Shown here piece after piece: positions 17,307-25,458 of a stretch of 64,000 nt of DNA. Under the pieces are notes generated by a model. It made no database searches. It was given only the letters and a program-made list of their open reading frames with translations, and was not told where the DNA came from. A program made the translations under genes and the position numbers. Where the stretch lies: positions 62,001 to 126,000 of the forward strand of contig CALXMK010000004.1 of the NCBI GenBank assembly GCA_944389455.1. Reading direction: 5' to 3'. Origin of the DNA: an uncultured Verrucomicrobiota bacterium. GTDB lineage: Bacteria > Verrucomicrobiota > Verrucomicrobiia > Limisphaerales > UBA1412. The stretch's first letter is position 1, and the number at the start of each line of letters is the position of its first letter.

Positions 17307-18248
17307 TTATGATTCTTTTTTGAGGGCACTGATCAGAAGAGTTTCGAAATGAGGAGGATCTTCCTCTCGAGCAGCAATGCAGATATCAATATTGCTAAAA
17401 CCGGCTTGTTCCAGTAAAAGGTGCATTTGTCCTTCTGAAAAACCTAAGAGTTCATCTCCATAGAGTTTGTGGGCTTCCGTAAAATTATGGAGCAAAAGGT
17501 CTAAAATAAAAATCTTTCCCCCAGGTTTAAGTATTTTAAAGGCAGAGTTCAGTGCTGTTTCAGGGTCCGAAAGATGGTGCAGAACTTGGCTGAAGAGTGC
17601 GATATCTACACTTTCTGGCTCAATAGGAGGTTTGCGAATATCACCTAAGCGAAATTGGATATTTTTAATATGATTTTTGCGTGCTTGTTCTTCTCCGAAG
17701 CGAATAATCTTAGGAGAATTATCTACGGCAATGACAAGCTTGGCATTTTGTGCTAAGAGTTCACTTATCAATCCTTCTCCAGAACCTAGGTCTGCAATGA
17801 CTAACGGAGGCAACATGCGTAGAAGTAATTGCCCAAAAGCTTGCCAAGAACGGCCTGGTCCATAATGTCGGTCAAATCGTCCTGCAACTTGATTGAAAAA
17901 AAGGCGTGAGTATTCTTCACGCAGAGAGAGAATTCTGCGTAAATTGGCTTGATCAGCTTCGTATTCTGGAAGCTGGCGTGCTCCCTCCAGCGCAGCAAGA
18001 ATGAGTTCGCTATAGGAGAGTTTGTGTGTGGCAGAAAGTTTATAGAAAATGTGTCGTCCTTTACGTGAGGAGGAAAGGAGACCAGCCTTCAGTAAGACTG
18101 AAAGATGGGTAGAGATTCGAGATTGCCCCATCCGAGTTATGGCTTGAATTTCATGAACAGAGAGGGTTTCTTTTTCTAAAAGAGATAGAAGACGCAGACG
18201 TGTTGAGTCTGCAAGAGTCCGGAGAAATTTAAGAATATCACTGCTCAT
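17307..18248 (-). CDS. ArsR-type repressor fused to a SAM-dependent methyltransferase
   Basis: This 313-residue two-domain protein has an N-terminal ArsR-like winged helix at residues 1-75 (LADSTRLRLLSLLEKE, then SRISTHLSVLLKAGLL). The C-terminal part (from about 130) is a class I methyltransferase with motif I IADLGSGEGLISELL, an acidic AVDNSP strand, LGDIRKPP and FSQVLHHLSDP. This fusion is a recurring bacterial architecture. The ligand and target are unknown; methylation of a metabolite sensed by the same protein is possible. The ArsR metal-binding cysteines are not present. It converges with hemC and lies downstream of the terminator of the next gene. Confidence 0.85.
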   Translation of the reverse strand: MSSDILKFLRTLADSTRLRLLSLLEKETLSVHEIQAITRMGQSRISTHLSVLLKAGLLSSSRKGRHIFYKLSATHKLSYSELILAALEGARQLPEYEADQANLRRILSLREEYSRLFFNQVAGRFDRHYGPGRSWQAFGQLLLRMLPPLVIADLGSGEGLISELLAQNAKLVIAVDNSPKIIRFGEEQARKNHIKNIQFRLGDIRKPPIEPESVDIALFSQVLHHLSDPETALNSAFKILKPGGKIFILDLLLHNFTEAHKLYGDELLGFSEGQMHLLLEQAGFSNIDICIAAREEDPPHFETLLISALKKES

Positions 18249-18279
18249 GGAGTAGAAAAAGGAGTGTAGTTAATTACAA

Positions 18280-18308
18280 AAACGGCCTGTAGCAAGTACA
18301 GGCCGTTT
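18280..18308 (-). terminator. terminator after the small exported protein gene
   Basis: A 12-bp perfect stem, AAACGGCCTGTA (18280-18291) with TACAGGCCGTTT (18297-18308), has loop GCAAG. On the minus strand it runs into TTTTTG. It separates this gene from the ArsR-methyltransferase gene. Confidence 0.8.
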
Positions 18309-18333
18309 AATTAGATAATTTTAAGCTTCCAAA

Positions 18334-18882
18334 CTAGGGAGCTGTATAAGCAGGACGACGAGGACCTTCATCGACCGGTTTCATTTCACTTATTTCGACC
18401 GGAGCGGTAACCTCAGCACCAGAGATATCTTTAGCAATTTCAACTGTTGCGGTGGCTGCCAAAATAACTTTGCTGTACTTAGGAGCAACCGTGGAAACCT
18501 GCTTGGCAATTTGATTTGCGTAAGCAGGAGCAGCAGCTGAGGCTACTTTTGCAATCTTGACAGCCTGACTATTGGAAAGACTGGCGGCAGCTGCCGCTAC
18601 ATCAGGAGCTAATTCAGGATTTTCCTTGGAAATAGCTGCTACTGTCTGAACCAAAGCACCTGCTTTATAGGACTTAACGGAACGAACAATCTGCACAGCA
18701 ATGTCTTTACGGTCAGCGGCTGCAGATTTCTCAACCATTTCTGTTGCGACAGAGCTTACATTGCGGAGTTTAGCGCCACTGATGGTATCATCGATAGTGC
18801 TGATTTGTGCAGGAGTGAGCGCATTCGCAGATACGACAGCTGCTATCATGATAGCAGCTAGAACTAATAACGTTTTCTTCAT
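18334..18882 (-). CDS. small exported alanine-rich protein of unknown function
   Basis: From the ATG at 18882 this is 182 residues. MKKTLLVLAAIMIAAVVSANA forms a signal peptide, probably cleaved before LTPAQ. The mature part is rich in alanine, serine, valine and lysine, with a repeating helical character (VQIVRSVKSYKAGALVQTVAAIS, and repeated AKVASAAAP-like runs) and no cysteines. The tail is proline-rich. It may be an abundant periplasmic or envelope protein. An ATG three codons further upstream is also in frame. No Shine-Dalgarno is visible. I do not recognise a family. Confidence 0.65.
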   Translation of the reverse strand: MKKTLLVLAAIMIAAVVSANALTPAQISTIDDTISGAKLRNVSSVATEMVEKSAAADRKDIAVQIVRSVKSYKAGALVQTVAAISKENPELAPDVAAAAASLSNSQAVKIAKVASAAAPAYANQIAKQVSTVAPKYSKVILAATATVEIAKDISGAEVTAPVEISEMKPVDEGPRRPAYTAP

Positions 18883-19074
18883 AATGAACATCTAATCTAG
18901 AATCTAGAATAACTAATTAGATTTACAGTATAACTCAATGTTAGAAGAGGAGTTTAAAACCTCCCTTAACACCACGACTATTGTAGTAAATAAATAGGGA
19001 ATGTAAAGCTCAAAAAATGAAATTATTTTGAATTTAATCTTTTTTACAAAACAAAGGGTAAAAATTATAAATAT

Positions 19075-19929
19075 TCATTTGTGTTTATTGCAAGTTAGGA
19101 TCAGTGCTTCTCCGCTCATTGGTTCTTCTTTAAGAATATGAGCAATTTTCTTGTGCAATTCATGCTCATCTTGATTTATAGCTGGGGGATTAGATTGAGG
19201 AAGCTGTCCTGCAGAGGAACAAAATAGATTGTATCGGCATTTAATTCCGGCTGCATGCAGGCATTGGCGTAGTGAAGAAGCGGTGAAAATATATTTAAAT
19301 TGAGGAATATGGAGCGGAAGCCAGTTTTTCCCATAGAGCTCATGTCCGTAAGAACTTGCATTCCAGGCAAAAATAATCAGTCGCCCTCCTGGGATTAGCG
19401 AATTCCAGGCCGAGCGCAGCAATTGAGAAGGATAGGGAACTTGTTCCAGATACCAACGGATGATAATAGCATCAAAGGGGCTGGAAGCGTATTTTTCCCA
19501 GATTGGTGGAGTATGAGAGATTTGAATTTGATTGGATTGATTATATTTTTCAATCAGTAATGAATTAGTATGAATGATATGTGTATTCCATCCTCTTGCA
19601 GCAGCGTTTAAAACAGGGTGAATATCTCCTGTTCCGATATCCAGTAAGAGGCCGGGGGTTTCCGGAAGGTAGAGTGTTTTCCAGCGTTCTTTGTCATCTA
19701 ATCTATTAGTAAAGGTTTCTTTGATTCGATCCCAGAGAGAGTTTGGTTCGAGTTTATCTTCAAAGGTGATTGGAAGAGGTTTTTCGGGGTGAAAGTGAGA
19801 GCGTTGTAAAAGTGCACAAACTTTACGGGAACAGCGCAACCAGCCGCCAGGATTTTCTTTTGGTAAAAGGGGATGGAGATGATACCCGCAAAGATCGCAG
19901 AGATGAGTATGGGAGTTAGTTTTTAGCAT
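19075..19929 (-). CDS. class I SAM-dependent methyltransferase with zinc-ribbon-like N terminus
   Basis: The 284-residue protein starts with a CDLCGYH...RCSRKVC segment that could bind zinc. The methyltransferase core has motif I LLLDIGTGDIHPVLNAA near residue 95 and a post-motif IIRWYLEQVPYPSQLLRSAW with SLIPGGRLIIFAW. This resembles the YcgJ/UbiE-like superfamily of methyltransferases acting on small molecules or lipids. The substrate is not evident. The start overlaps the end of the glycolate-oxidase-like gene by 14 bases, so the two are probably translated together. Confidence 0.75.
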   Translation of the reverse strand: MLKTNSHTHLCDLCGYHLHPLLPKENPGGWLRCSRKVCALLQRSHFHPEKPLPITFEDKLEPNSLWDRIKETFTNRLDDKERWKTLYLPETPGLLLDIGTGDIHPVLNAAARGWNTHIIHTNSLLIEKYNQSNQIQISHTPPIWEKYASSPFDAIIIRWYLEQVPYPSQLLRSAWNSLIPGGRLIIFAWNASSYGHELYGKNWLPLHIPQFKYIFTASSLRQCLHAAGIKCRYNLFCSSAGQLPQSNPPAINQDEHELHKKIAHILKEEPMSGEALILTCNKHK

Positions 19930-21298
19930 TTTCTTGTCTTTGATAGGCTTCCGCTAATAGAGTAATAGGGTGAACAACACGGATGGGGAGATTGCGTTGT
20001 TTCATTCCGTTAATAAGTTGGAGAAGACAGCCGGAATTTCCATTTGCTACAACAGAGGCTCCTGTTTCCAGAATATGGTTAATTTTTCTTTGTAGAAGTT
20101 TATTAGCCATTTCCGGTTGAGTAATATTGTAAATACCGGCACTGCCGCAGCACCAGTTACTTTCCGGCAGCTCAATTAGCTCCAGTCCGGGGATAGAGTT
20201 GAGAATAGTTCTAGGTTGAAGAGTGATTTTTTGTCCATGAGCCAAGTGACAGCTTTCGTGATAAGTAACTTTAATTGATGGTAATTTTTGTGAAAGGTTA
20301 TTAGGTGGTTGAGGTGGAGTAAATTCAATTTCAGCCAGCCATTCGTGAATATCTTTGACTTTAGAGTCCCAAAGCTTGGCATGATGGCTCCATTTAGGAT
20401 GATCCTTCAGGAGGGAGTAGTAGTGCTTCATGTGGGAACCGCAACCTCCCGCATTGCTGATTATAGCGTCGAAATCTTCTACTGGAAACATGGTCAGTTG
20501 ACGGATAGCTAATTGACGGGCAAGCTCTGTCTCTCCATTATGGGCGTGAAGTGAGCCGCAGCAATATTGATTGCGGGGAGTGTAGACCTCGCAGTGATTC
20601 CAGGAGAGAACTTGGACGGAATCTCGATTGATTTGACTAAAGATTAGATCTTGGGCACAACCAACAAGGAAAGCTACTCGATATTTGCGTCCGTTTCGTG
20701 CAGGAGTGATTTCTGCTATTAGATCAGAAGAGAAGCGATCTGGAATATCAGGGGTCATGGACTCTAATTCTCGGAGACGCTTGGGCATGATTTTGAGAAT
20801 GCCACTTGAGCGGAGAAGCTTTTGTATGCCGAGTCGTTGATAGAATTTTATTGCTTTTCCCAGCAGAAGCAGTTTATTCAGATCCATGAAAAGCCATTTT
20901 ATAGTCAATGCTCTAATGATCTTCCTTGTCGGAGTATCTAAAATATGTGTGCGCTCTACCTCTGCTCTGGCATGTTCGAAAATAAGTGCGTAATTGACTC
21001 CTGAGGGACATGCACTCATACAAGCTAAACATCCGAGGCAAAAGTAGATTTCTTTAGCGAATTCTCGAGTAAATGGTATTTTTTTATCCGCAATAGCGCG
21101 GGTTAAGGCAATTCGTCCACGGGGGCTGTGCCGTTCACGACGGGTTTCTGCAAAGGTAGGACAGACAGAAAGACAGAGGCCGCAATGCATACATTGCTGA
21201 AGTATATCATAATTCAGACCTGCCCAACGTGTTTTTAAGGGAGAGGAAACCTTGGAAACAAGTTTGATTGAATGAGGAGAGGAAGCGGGATTATCCAT
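19916..21298 (-). CDS. glcF: glycolate oxidase iron-sulfur subunit-like protein
   Basis: This 460-residue protein has two 4Fe-4S ferredoxin motifs, CMHCGLCLSVCP (about residues 36-47) and CLGCLACMSACPSG (about 88-101). Two cysteine-rich CCG domains follow, with motifs YCCGSLHAH and NWCCGSAGIYN. This is the GlcF layout of the glycolate/lactate oxidase electron-transfer subunit. The flavin subunit GlcD is not adjacent, so the partner dehydrogenase is unknown and an LutA/HdrD-like role is possible. It is first in a two-gene unit with the methyltransferase. Confidence 0.85.
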   Translation of the reverse strand: MDNPASSPHSIKLVSKVSSPLKTRWAGLNYDILQQCMHCGLCLSVCPTFAETRRERHSPRGRIALTRAIADKKIPFTREFAKEIYFCLGCLACMSACPSGVNYALIFEHARAEVERTHILDTPTRKIIRALTIKWLFMDLNKLLLLGKAIKFYQRLGIQKLLRSSGILKIMPKRLRELESMTPDIPDRFSSDLIAEITPARNGRKYRVAFLVGCAQDLIFSQINRDSVQVLSWNHCEVYTPRNQYCCGSLHAHNGETELARQLAIRQLTMFPVEDFDAIISNAGGCGSHMKHYYSLLKDHPKWSHHAKLWDSKVKDIHEWLAEIEFTPPQPPNNLSQKLPSIKVTYHESCHLAHGQKITLQPRTILNSIPGLELIELPESNWCCGSAGIYNITQPEMANKLLQRKINHILETGASVVANGNSGCLLQLINGMKQRNLPIRVVHPITLLAEAYQRQENAKN

Positions 21299-21355
21299 AA
21301 TTCAAACAGAATAGATGGTTTCTTATTGTATGCTATTAAAGGTTTCATTATTACT

Positions 21356-21397
21356 AAAAACAGGCGATAGCCGAATAAAACGGTATATATCGCCTGT
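21356..21397 (-). terminator. intrinsic terminator after the TetR gene
   Basis: Read on the minus strand, ACAGGCGATA (21397-21388) pairs with TATCGCCTGT (21369-21360) and is followed by TTTT. It lies 70 bases after the TetR stop. Confidence 0.75.
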
Positions 21398-21467
21398 CTG
21401 ATAGAATCGTGGTTTGGGTGATAAATTAGAAAACAGGTATTTTTTCAGCCTGTTTCTATTAAAATAT

Positions 21468-22127
21468 CTATCGATTCTGAATGCCCATTAAAATAATGGT
21501 CAGCAGAGTATCAGCATCATTTCGGGTGATTGCTGGTTTGTTATACATCAGCTGATCTACCAGAATGGAGTTTATCCAACTATATACTGTACGAACAATC
21601 ATCTCCAAAGGAAATGTGGATTGCAGGGAACCATCATTGAGTTTCTTTTCGATAAATGCGGTATAAATATCGATAATGCGAGATGATTCTTCAATAAACT
21701 TCTTTTTACAGGGGATTTCCTTGTCCGCAGAAAAGAATGAAGAGATGATCAGACGAGTCAAACTGGTTTTAGAATGAGCTTCCTTAGATAACTTAAGAAT
21801 AATGTTAATCAAGGCTTCCTTCAGGTCGCTGGTCGCTTGAAACTCTTTTTCCAGAGTGGCTCTATGTTCATCTAGTGCATGAAGAGTCAGTGCAGTAAAT
21901 AGATCTGATTTGCTGCTGAAATAGTAGTATAAGGTTGGTTTAGTATACTCTGCGTCATCCACAATATCTTGGATAGATGTAGCGGAATATCCAGCGTTAG
22001 CAAAACAGCGTAGAGCGGAATTGAGAATATTAGATCTGGTTCTATCGCTTCTTTTTCTTCTTAAATCAAGTCTCTCTGTACGAGGAAACTCGATATAATT
22101 ATCGTCTTTTTTAGGGTATCTTCCCAT
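21468..22127 (-). CDS. TetR/AcrR-family transcriptional regulator
   Basis: This 219-residue repressor has an N-terminal helix-turn-helix typical of TetR proteins: RSNILNSALRCFANAGYSATSIQDIVDDAEYTKPTLYYYF, spread over about residues 29-70. A ligand-binding helical domain follows. It is downstream of the TolC-type gene on the same strand and could control efflux in response to a toxic compound. A perfect inverted repeat 34 bases upstream (22161-22183) is a candidate operator. Confidence 0.88.
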   Translation of the reverse strand: MGRYPKKDDNYIEFPRTERLDLRRKRSDRTRSNILNSALRCFANAGYSATSIQDIVDDAEYTKPTLYYYFSSKSDLFTALTLHALDEHRATLEKEFQATSDLKEALINIILKLSKEAHSKTSLTRLIISSFFSADKEIPCKKKFIEESSRIIDIYTAFIEKKLNDGSLQSTFPLEMIVRTVYSWINSILVDQLMYNKPAITRNDADTLLTIILMGIQNR

Positions 22128-22160
22128 ATTAATGATATATCTGTTGTTTTGTAGTAATTT

Positions 22161-22183
22161 CTCCCTTTGAAAATCAAAGGGAG
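22161..22183. promoter_or_regulatory. perfect inverted repeat upstream of the TetR gene
   Basis: CTCCCTTTGA (22161-22170) and TCAAAGGGAG (22174-22183) are exact reverse complements around AAA. No T run follows on the minus strand, so an operator for the adjacent TetR protein is at least as likely as a terminator of the TolC-type gene. Confidence 0.45.
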
Positions 22184-22216
22184 TAAAAGGGATATTTTTA
22201 GTTCAATTACTGAAGG

Positions 22217-23842
22217 TTATTCATAATTGACGGTTATATTATATTTTTCCAAAGTGCCGCCCTCCATATAACAAAGATTAGCTAGATTAATATTATAAGT
22301 TACCAAGGAATTGATTTCTTCTAAGTGTCTTTGGAAAAGGGTCGTTTGCAGCTGCAGAACTTCAAAGGAGGTGGCTTTTCCATTCTCTAAACGAATTTTT
22401 CCTGCCAGCCAAGCTTCCTCAGCGTATTTAGATGCGTCTCGAGAAGCTTTTACAGCATCAATACTGCTGCGAACATCATTGATTGCGTTATCAATTTCAA
22501 TCATTACTGATTGTTCTTTTTGTTTAAGCTGGAGCAACTGTTGCTGTCTTTCAGCTTTGCGTGTTTTATAGGTGTTACGAGCAGTGATATTTCCTAGGGG
22601 AACGCTAAGCTGAGCTCCGACAGTATATCCAGGATAGGTTCCTTGACTCATTTGAGTTAATGCACCTGCTCCATTGTTAAGTTCGGCACCGTTGTGTGTG
22701 TAAGAACCGATTAAATCCAATTGAGGAAAGAGTTGATTGTAACTATATTTGAGATTGATATCGCTGATTTCTAAATTGACCTTAGTTTGAAGTAGGTCAG
22801 GACGAAGAGTCATTCCTTTGTACCAGCTTTCTGCACGGCTGGGAAAAGTCGGAACAGAAAGGAGTTCATCGGTCAAATTCAGAGAGGCATCCTGCCAGAG
22901 GGTGAAGTCATCACTGAGAAGCTGTTTCAATGTATTGGCGGCAGTATTATAATTTTGCCTCATTGAGATGAGAGACGACTTTGCGGCGGAGACTTGTGAT
23001 TCTGCATCTTTGGTATCGAGTTCAATCAAACTTCCGAGTTCGACTTTTTTGCGCGTTTCGGCCAGGAAGTTTTCTGCCTGAAGGAGATTTTGTTCTGCCG
23101 CAATAATGTTTTCCCTAGCACCGATTAAATTAAAGTAAGCTTGTTCTATTGAAAAAATGGTTGTCATCAATCCGTACTCATAAGTCATCTGAGAAACATG
23201 AAGATTCTTTTTGGCGACCTTAATCCCCATACGAGTAGAGTCTATCCACAGGTTTTTTAAGAGAGGTTGGGTAAAACTGACTCCTCCGCTAGCCGTAAAC
23301 TGGTCTTCATTGCCAGAATTATATAGACCAGAGGAGTAGCCGCTGCGTCCGTAGTTGCCGGTAAAATTTACTGTGCCGCCGATTGGGGTTAGCATAGAAA
23401 GTCCTCCGGAGAGGTTATCTCTATAAATATCACGGCTGAGATTGAGAATGGTAGTGCCTGGATCAACCGAACTGGGGTTTTTATTAAAACCGTATTGATA
23501 GCTAGCGGTCAGGGTTGGATCATAGCCAGCATACGCCATTGAATAAGAGTATTCAGAGATCTCAGGATCAATGCGAGTAATTTGAATATCCAGATTGTGT
23601 TCAAGTCCAATTTGAACACAGTCTACTAAACTGAGGTTGCGTTCGGTATCTTCAAGTTGCAGAGACGGAGTTGCTGTGTTAGTGACGGATAGATCAGATG
23701 GTGGAGCTTCTTCAATAGTTGGATCGGCTTGTTCTTGTGCTAAGGCTGATAATGTAAAAGCTCCAGTACAGAGCATCATGGTTGCTAATGCTATGTTCTT
23801 TCTCATATTCAATCTGCTATTGATCTCGATATTTTGTCTCAT
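22217..23842 (-). CDS. TolC-family outer membrane efflux protein
   Basis: The 541-residue frame encodes a TolC-family trimeric outer-membrane channel. The signal peptide is MRKNIALATMMLCTGAFTLS.. ending near ALAQ, which suggests that the start may be the internal ATG at 23806. Two OEP repeats follow, with long helices such as ENIIAAEQNLLQAENFLAETRKKVELGSLIELD and a matching second-half helix ending RLENGKATSFEVLQLQ. Partner adaptor (HlyD-type) and pump genes are not adjacent, so which system it serves is unknown. A TetR gene follows. Confidence 0.88.
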   Translation of the reverse strand: MRQNIEINSRLNMRKNIALATMMLCTGAFTLSALAQEQADPTIEEAPPSDLSVTNTATPSLQLEDTERNLSLVDCVQIGLEHNLDIQITRIDPEISEYSYSMAYAGYDPTLTASYQYGFNKNPSSVDPGTTILNLSRDIYRDNLSGGLSMLTPIGGTVNFTGNYGRSGYSSGLYNSGNEDQFTASGGVSFTQPLLKNLWIDSTRMGIKVAKKNLHVSQMTYEYGLMTTIFSIEQAYFNLIGARENIIAAEQNLLQAENFLAETRKKVELGSLIELDTKDAESQVSAAKSSLISMRQNYNTAANTLKQLLSDDFTLWQDASLNLTDELLSVPTFPSRAESWYKGMTLRPDLLQTKVNLEISDINLKYSYNQLFPQLDLIGSYTHNGAELNNGAGALTQMSQGTYPGYTVGAQLSVPLGNITARNTYKTRKAERQQQLLQLKQKEQSVMIEIDNAINDVRSSIDAVKASRDASKYAEEAWLAGKIRLENGKATSFEVLQLQTTLFQRHLEEINSLVTYNINLANLCYMEGGTLEKYNITVNYE

Positions 23843-23990
23843 CCATTAAATATGTTAGGAGAGCTTCATCTAATCTCCGATTTCAGGGGGGATCAGTTTT
23901 TTATAAGCCTGGTTTCACCACCCAACATGAAGATGCTACAGCATATCCTCTAAAATTTCAACACCGTATAATATAGAAAGTTTCTTTTTT

Positions 23991-25079
23991 TTATTTTTTC
24001 TCTGTTGCTGGGAAAATAAGCAGACGATCGGGTGGAATTTGGAAATTATTTATTGTCCCTATTTTTGAAATCAGTGGTGAGGTTAGCTGCAATTGTTTGA
24101 ATTTTTTTTCAGGGAAGGTTTGGGATATCAGAGTGTTTTCGCAGAGAGCTCCCATATGAATGGTTTGAATGATGGAGGCTGAGAATGTGTTTGCTGGCAA
24201 ATCGTGTATATCGGATGGAAGTTGTATAATATTTTCAGGGCGAAAGCCTATCTGAACGGATGTTCCCGTTTTATAAGTATGGGTAACATGAGTAATTTGC
24301 CAAAGAAAGTTGCCGGTCTTGACGGTAAGGTTATTTTGTTCACATTTTTCTATTTTGCCTTCTAACCAATCGATTTCTCCTAGAAAACCGGCTACGAATG
24401 GACTGTTAGGAAATTGATAAATTTCTGTGGGAGAGGCGTATTGTTCTATGATTCCTTCATTCATTACAGCGATACGTTGGGCCAGACTTAGGGCCTCTGA
24501 GTGATCATGAGTGACATAAAGTGCAGTCAATCCGGTTTCGGAATGAATGCGCCGAATTTCATCGCGCATGGCCAGGCGGAGGCGAGTATCCAGATTGCAG
24601 AGGGGTTCGTCCAGAAGAAGAAGATCGGGGCGGATAATGATGGCACGAGCTAGGGCAACTCTCTGTTGTTGTCCCCCTGAGAGTTGATTGGGTGTGCGCT
24701 GCGCGTATTCCAGCATGCGGACAGTGGCAAGAGCTTCACGGACACGTTCTTTTTTTTCCTCTGCAGGGATTTTTCGTACATCCAGCCCATAGGCTACATT
24801 TTGTTCAACTGTTAAATGGGGCCATAGGGCGTAGTTTTGAAAAATCATTCCACAATTGCGCTGTTCGGGAGGAATATTATTGAAGCATTTGTCTCCGAAA
24901 TAGATATTTCCGCTGTCAGGGGTATAGAATCCAGCCAGCAGACGCAAAAGTGTGGTTTTACCGCAGCCGCTTGGACCTAAAAGAAAAGTTAATTCACCGT
25001 CTTTGATTTCCAGAGATACTTGATTGACGGCTTTGAGGGAGCCGAAGTGTTTAGTGATGTTTTCCAATCTTATAAGCAT
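23991..25079 (-). CDS. ABC transporter ATP-binding protein with TOBE domain
   Basis: This 362-residue ATPase belongs to the spermidine/iron/sugar (PotA/FbpC/MalK-like) group. Walker A LGPSGCGKTT lies at about residues 34-43, the Q-loop in FQNYALWPHLT, the signature LSGGQQQR at about 136, Walker B LLLLDEPLCNLD, and a switch histidine in YVTHDHSEA. The C-terminal 120 residues form a TOBE-like substrate-regulation domain containing IGFRPENI. No permease or binding-protein gene is adjacent, so it is an orphan ATPase and the transported compound is unknown. Confidence 0.87.
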   Translation of the reverse strand: MLIRLENITKHFGSLKAVNQVSLEIKDGELTFLLGPSGCGKTTLLRLLAGFYTPDSGNIYFGDKCFNNIPPEQRNCGMIFQNYALWPHLTVEQNVAYGLDVRKIPAEEKKERVREALATVRMLEYAQRTPNQLSGGQQQRVALARAIIIRPDLLLLDEPLCNLDTRLRLAMRDEIRRIHSETGLTALYVTHDHSEALSLAQRIAVMNEGIIEQYASPTEIYQFPNSPFVAGFLGEIDWLEGKIEKCEQNNLTVKTGNFLWQITHVTHTYKTGTSVQIGFRPENIIQLPSDIHDLPANTFSASIIQTIHMGALCENTLISQTFPEKKFKQLQLTSPLISKIGTINNFQIPPDRLLIFPATEKK

Positions 25080-25362
25080 GATAAAGAGGGCGATTTATAG
25101 AGTTTCATCACTCTTGATAAGTTATTATTTTAGAATGTCATAGAGTTTAGGTCCAGTTTGTTTTATTGAATTTGATTCTAGGATGCTATGTGTTTCAGAT
25201 AGAATATGTTAAATTAGAACTAATATAGTTGAAAGAGAGAAATTTTGTGTGAGGAAAACTAAATTGTATGCGTTATGTTCTGTTGTTTTTTTAATTTTAT
25301 TAGAATACAGCAACAGATAATCCTTTTTTAAGATAAAATATCTATTTTATTGATGTAATAAG

Positions 25363-25397
25363 AAGACCCCTCTGAGAAATATTCTCAAAGGGGTCTT
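25363..25397 (-). terminator. terminator hairpin after nifJ
   Basis: AAGACCCCT (25363-25371) pairs with AGGGGTCTT (25389-25397) and an inner TGAGAA/TTCTCA stem extends it. It lies 60 bases past the nifJ stop. The T tract on the minus strand is broken (CTTATT). The remaining intergenic DNA up to 25080 shows nothing I recognise. Confidence 0.6.
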
Positions 25398-25458
25398 TGC
25401 TGAAATTGTTAGAGCAGAGCAGCCTAAGCGGCAGCTCTATTCCGACCGAGTTAATTCA

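Noticed and set aside
25080..25440. Small gene in the gap upstream of the ABC ATPase
   Set aside because: No ORF with a plausible start and ribosome-binding site was seen; the region holds only a terminator hairpin.
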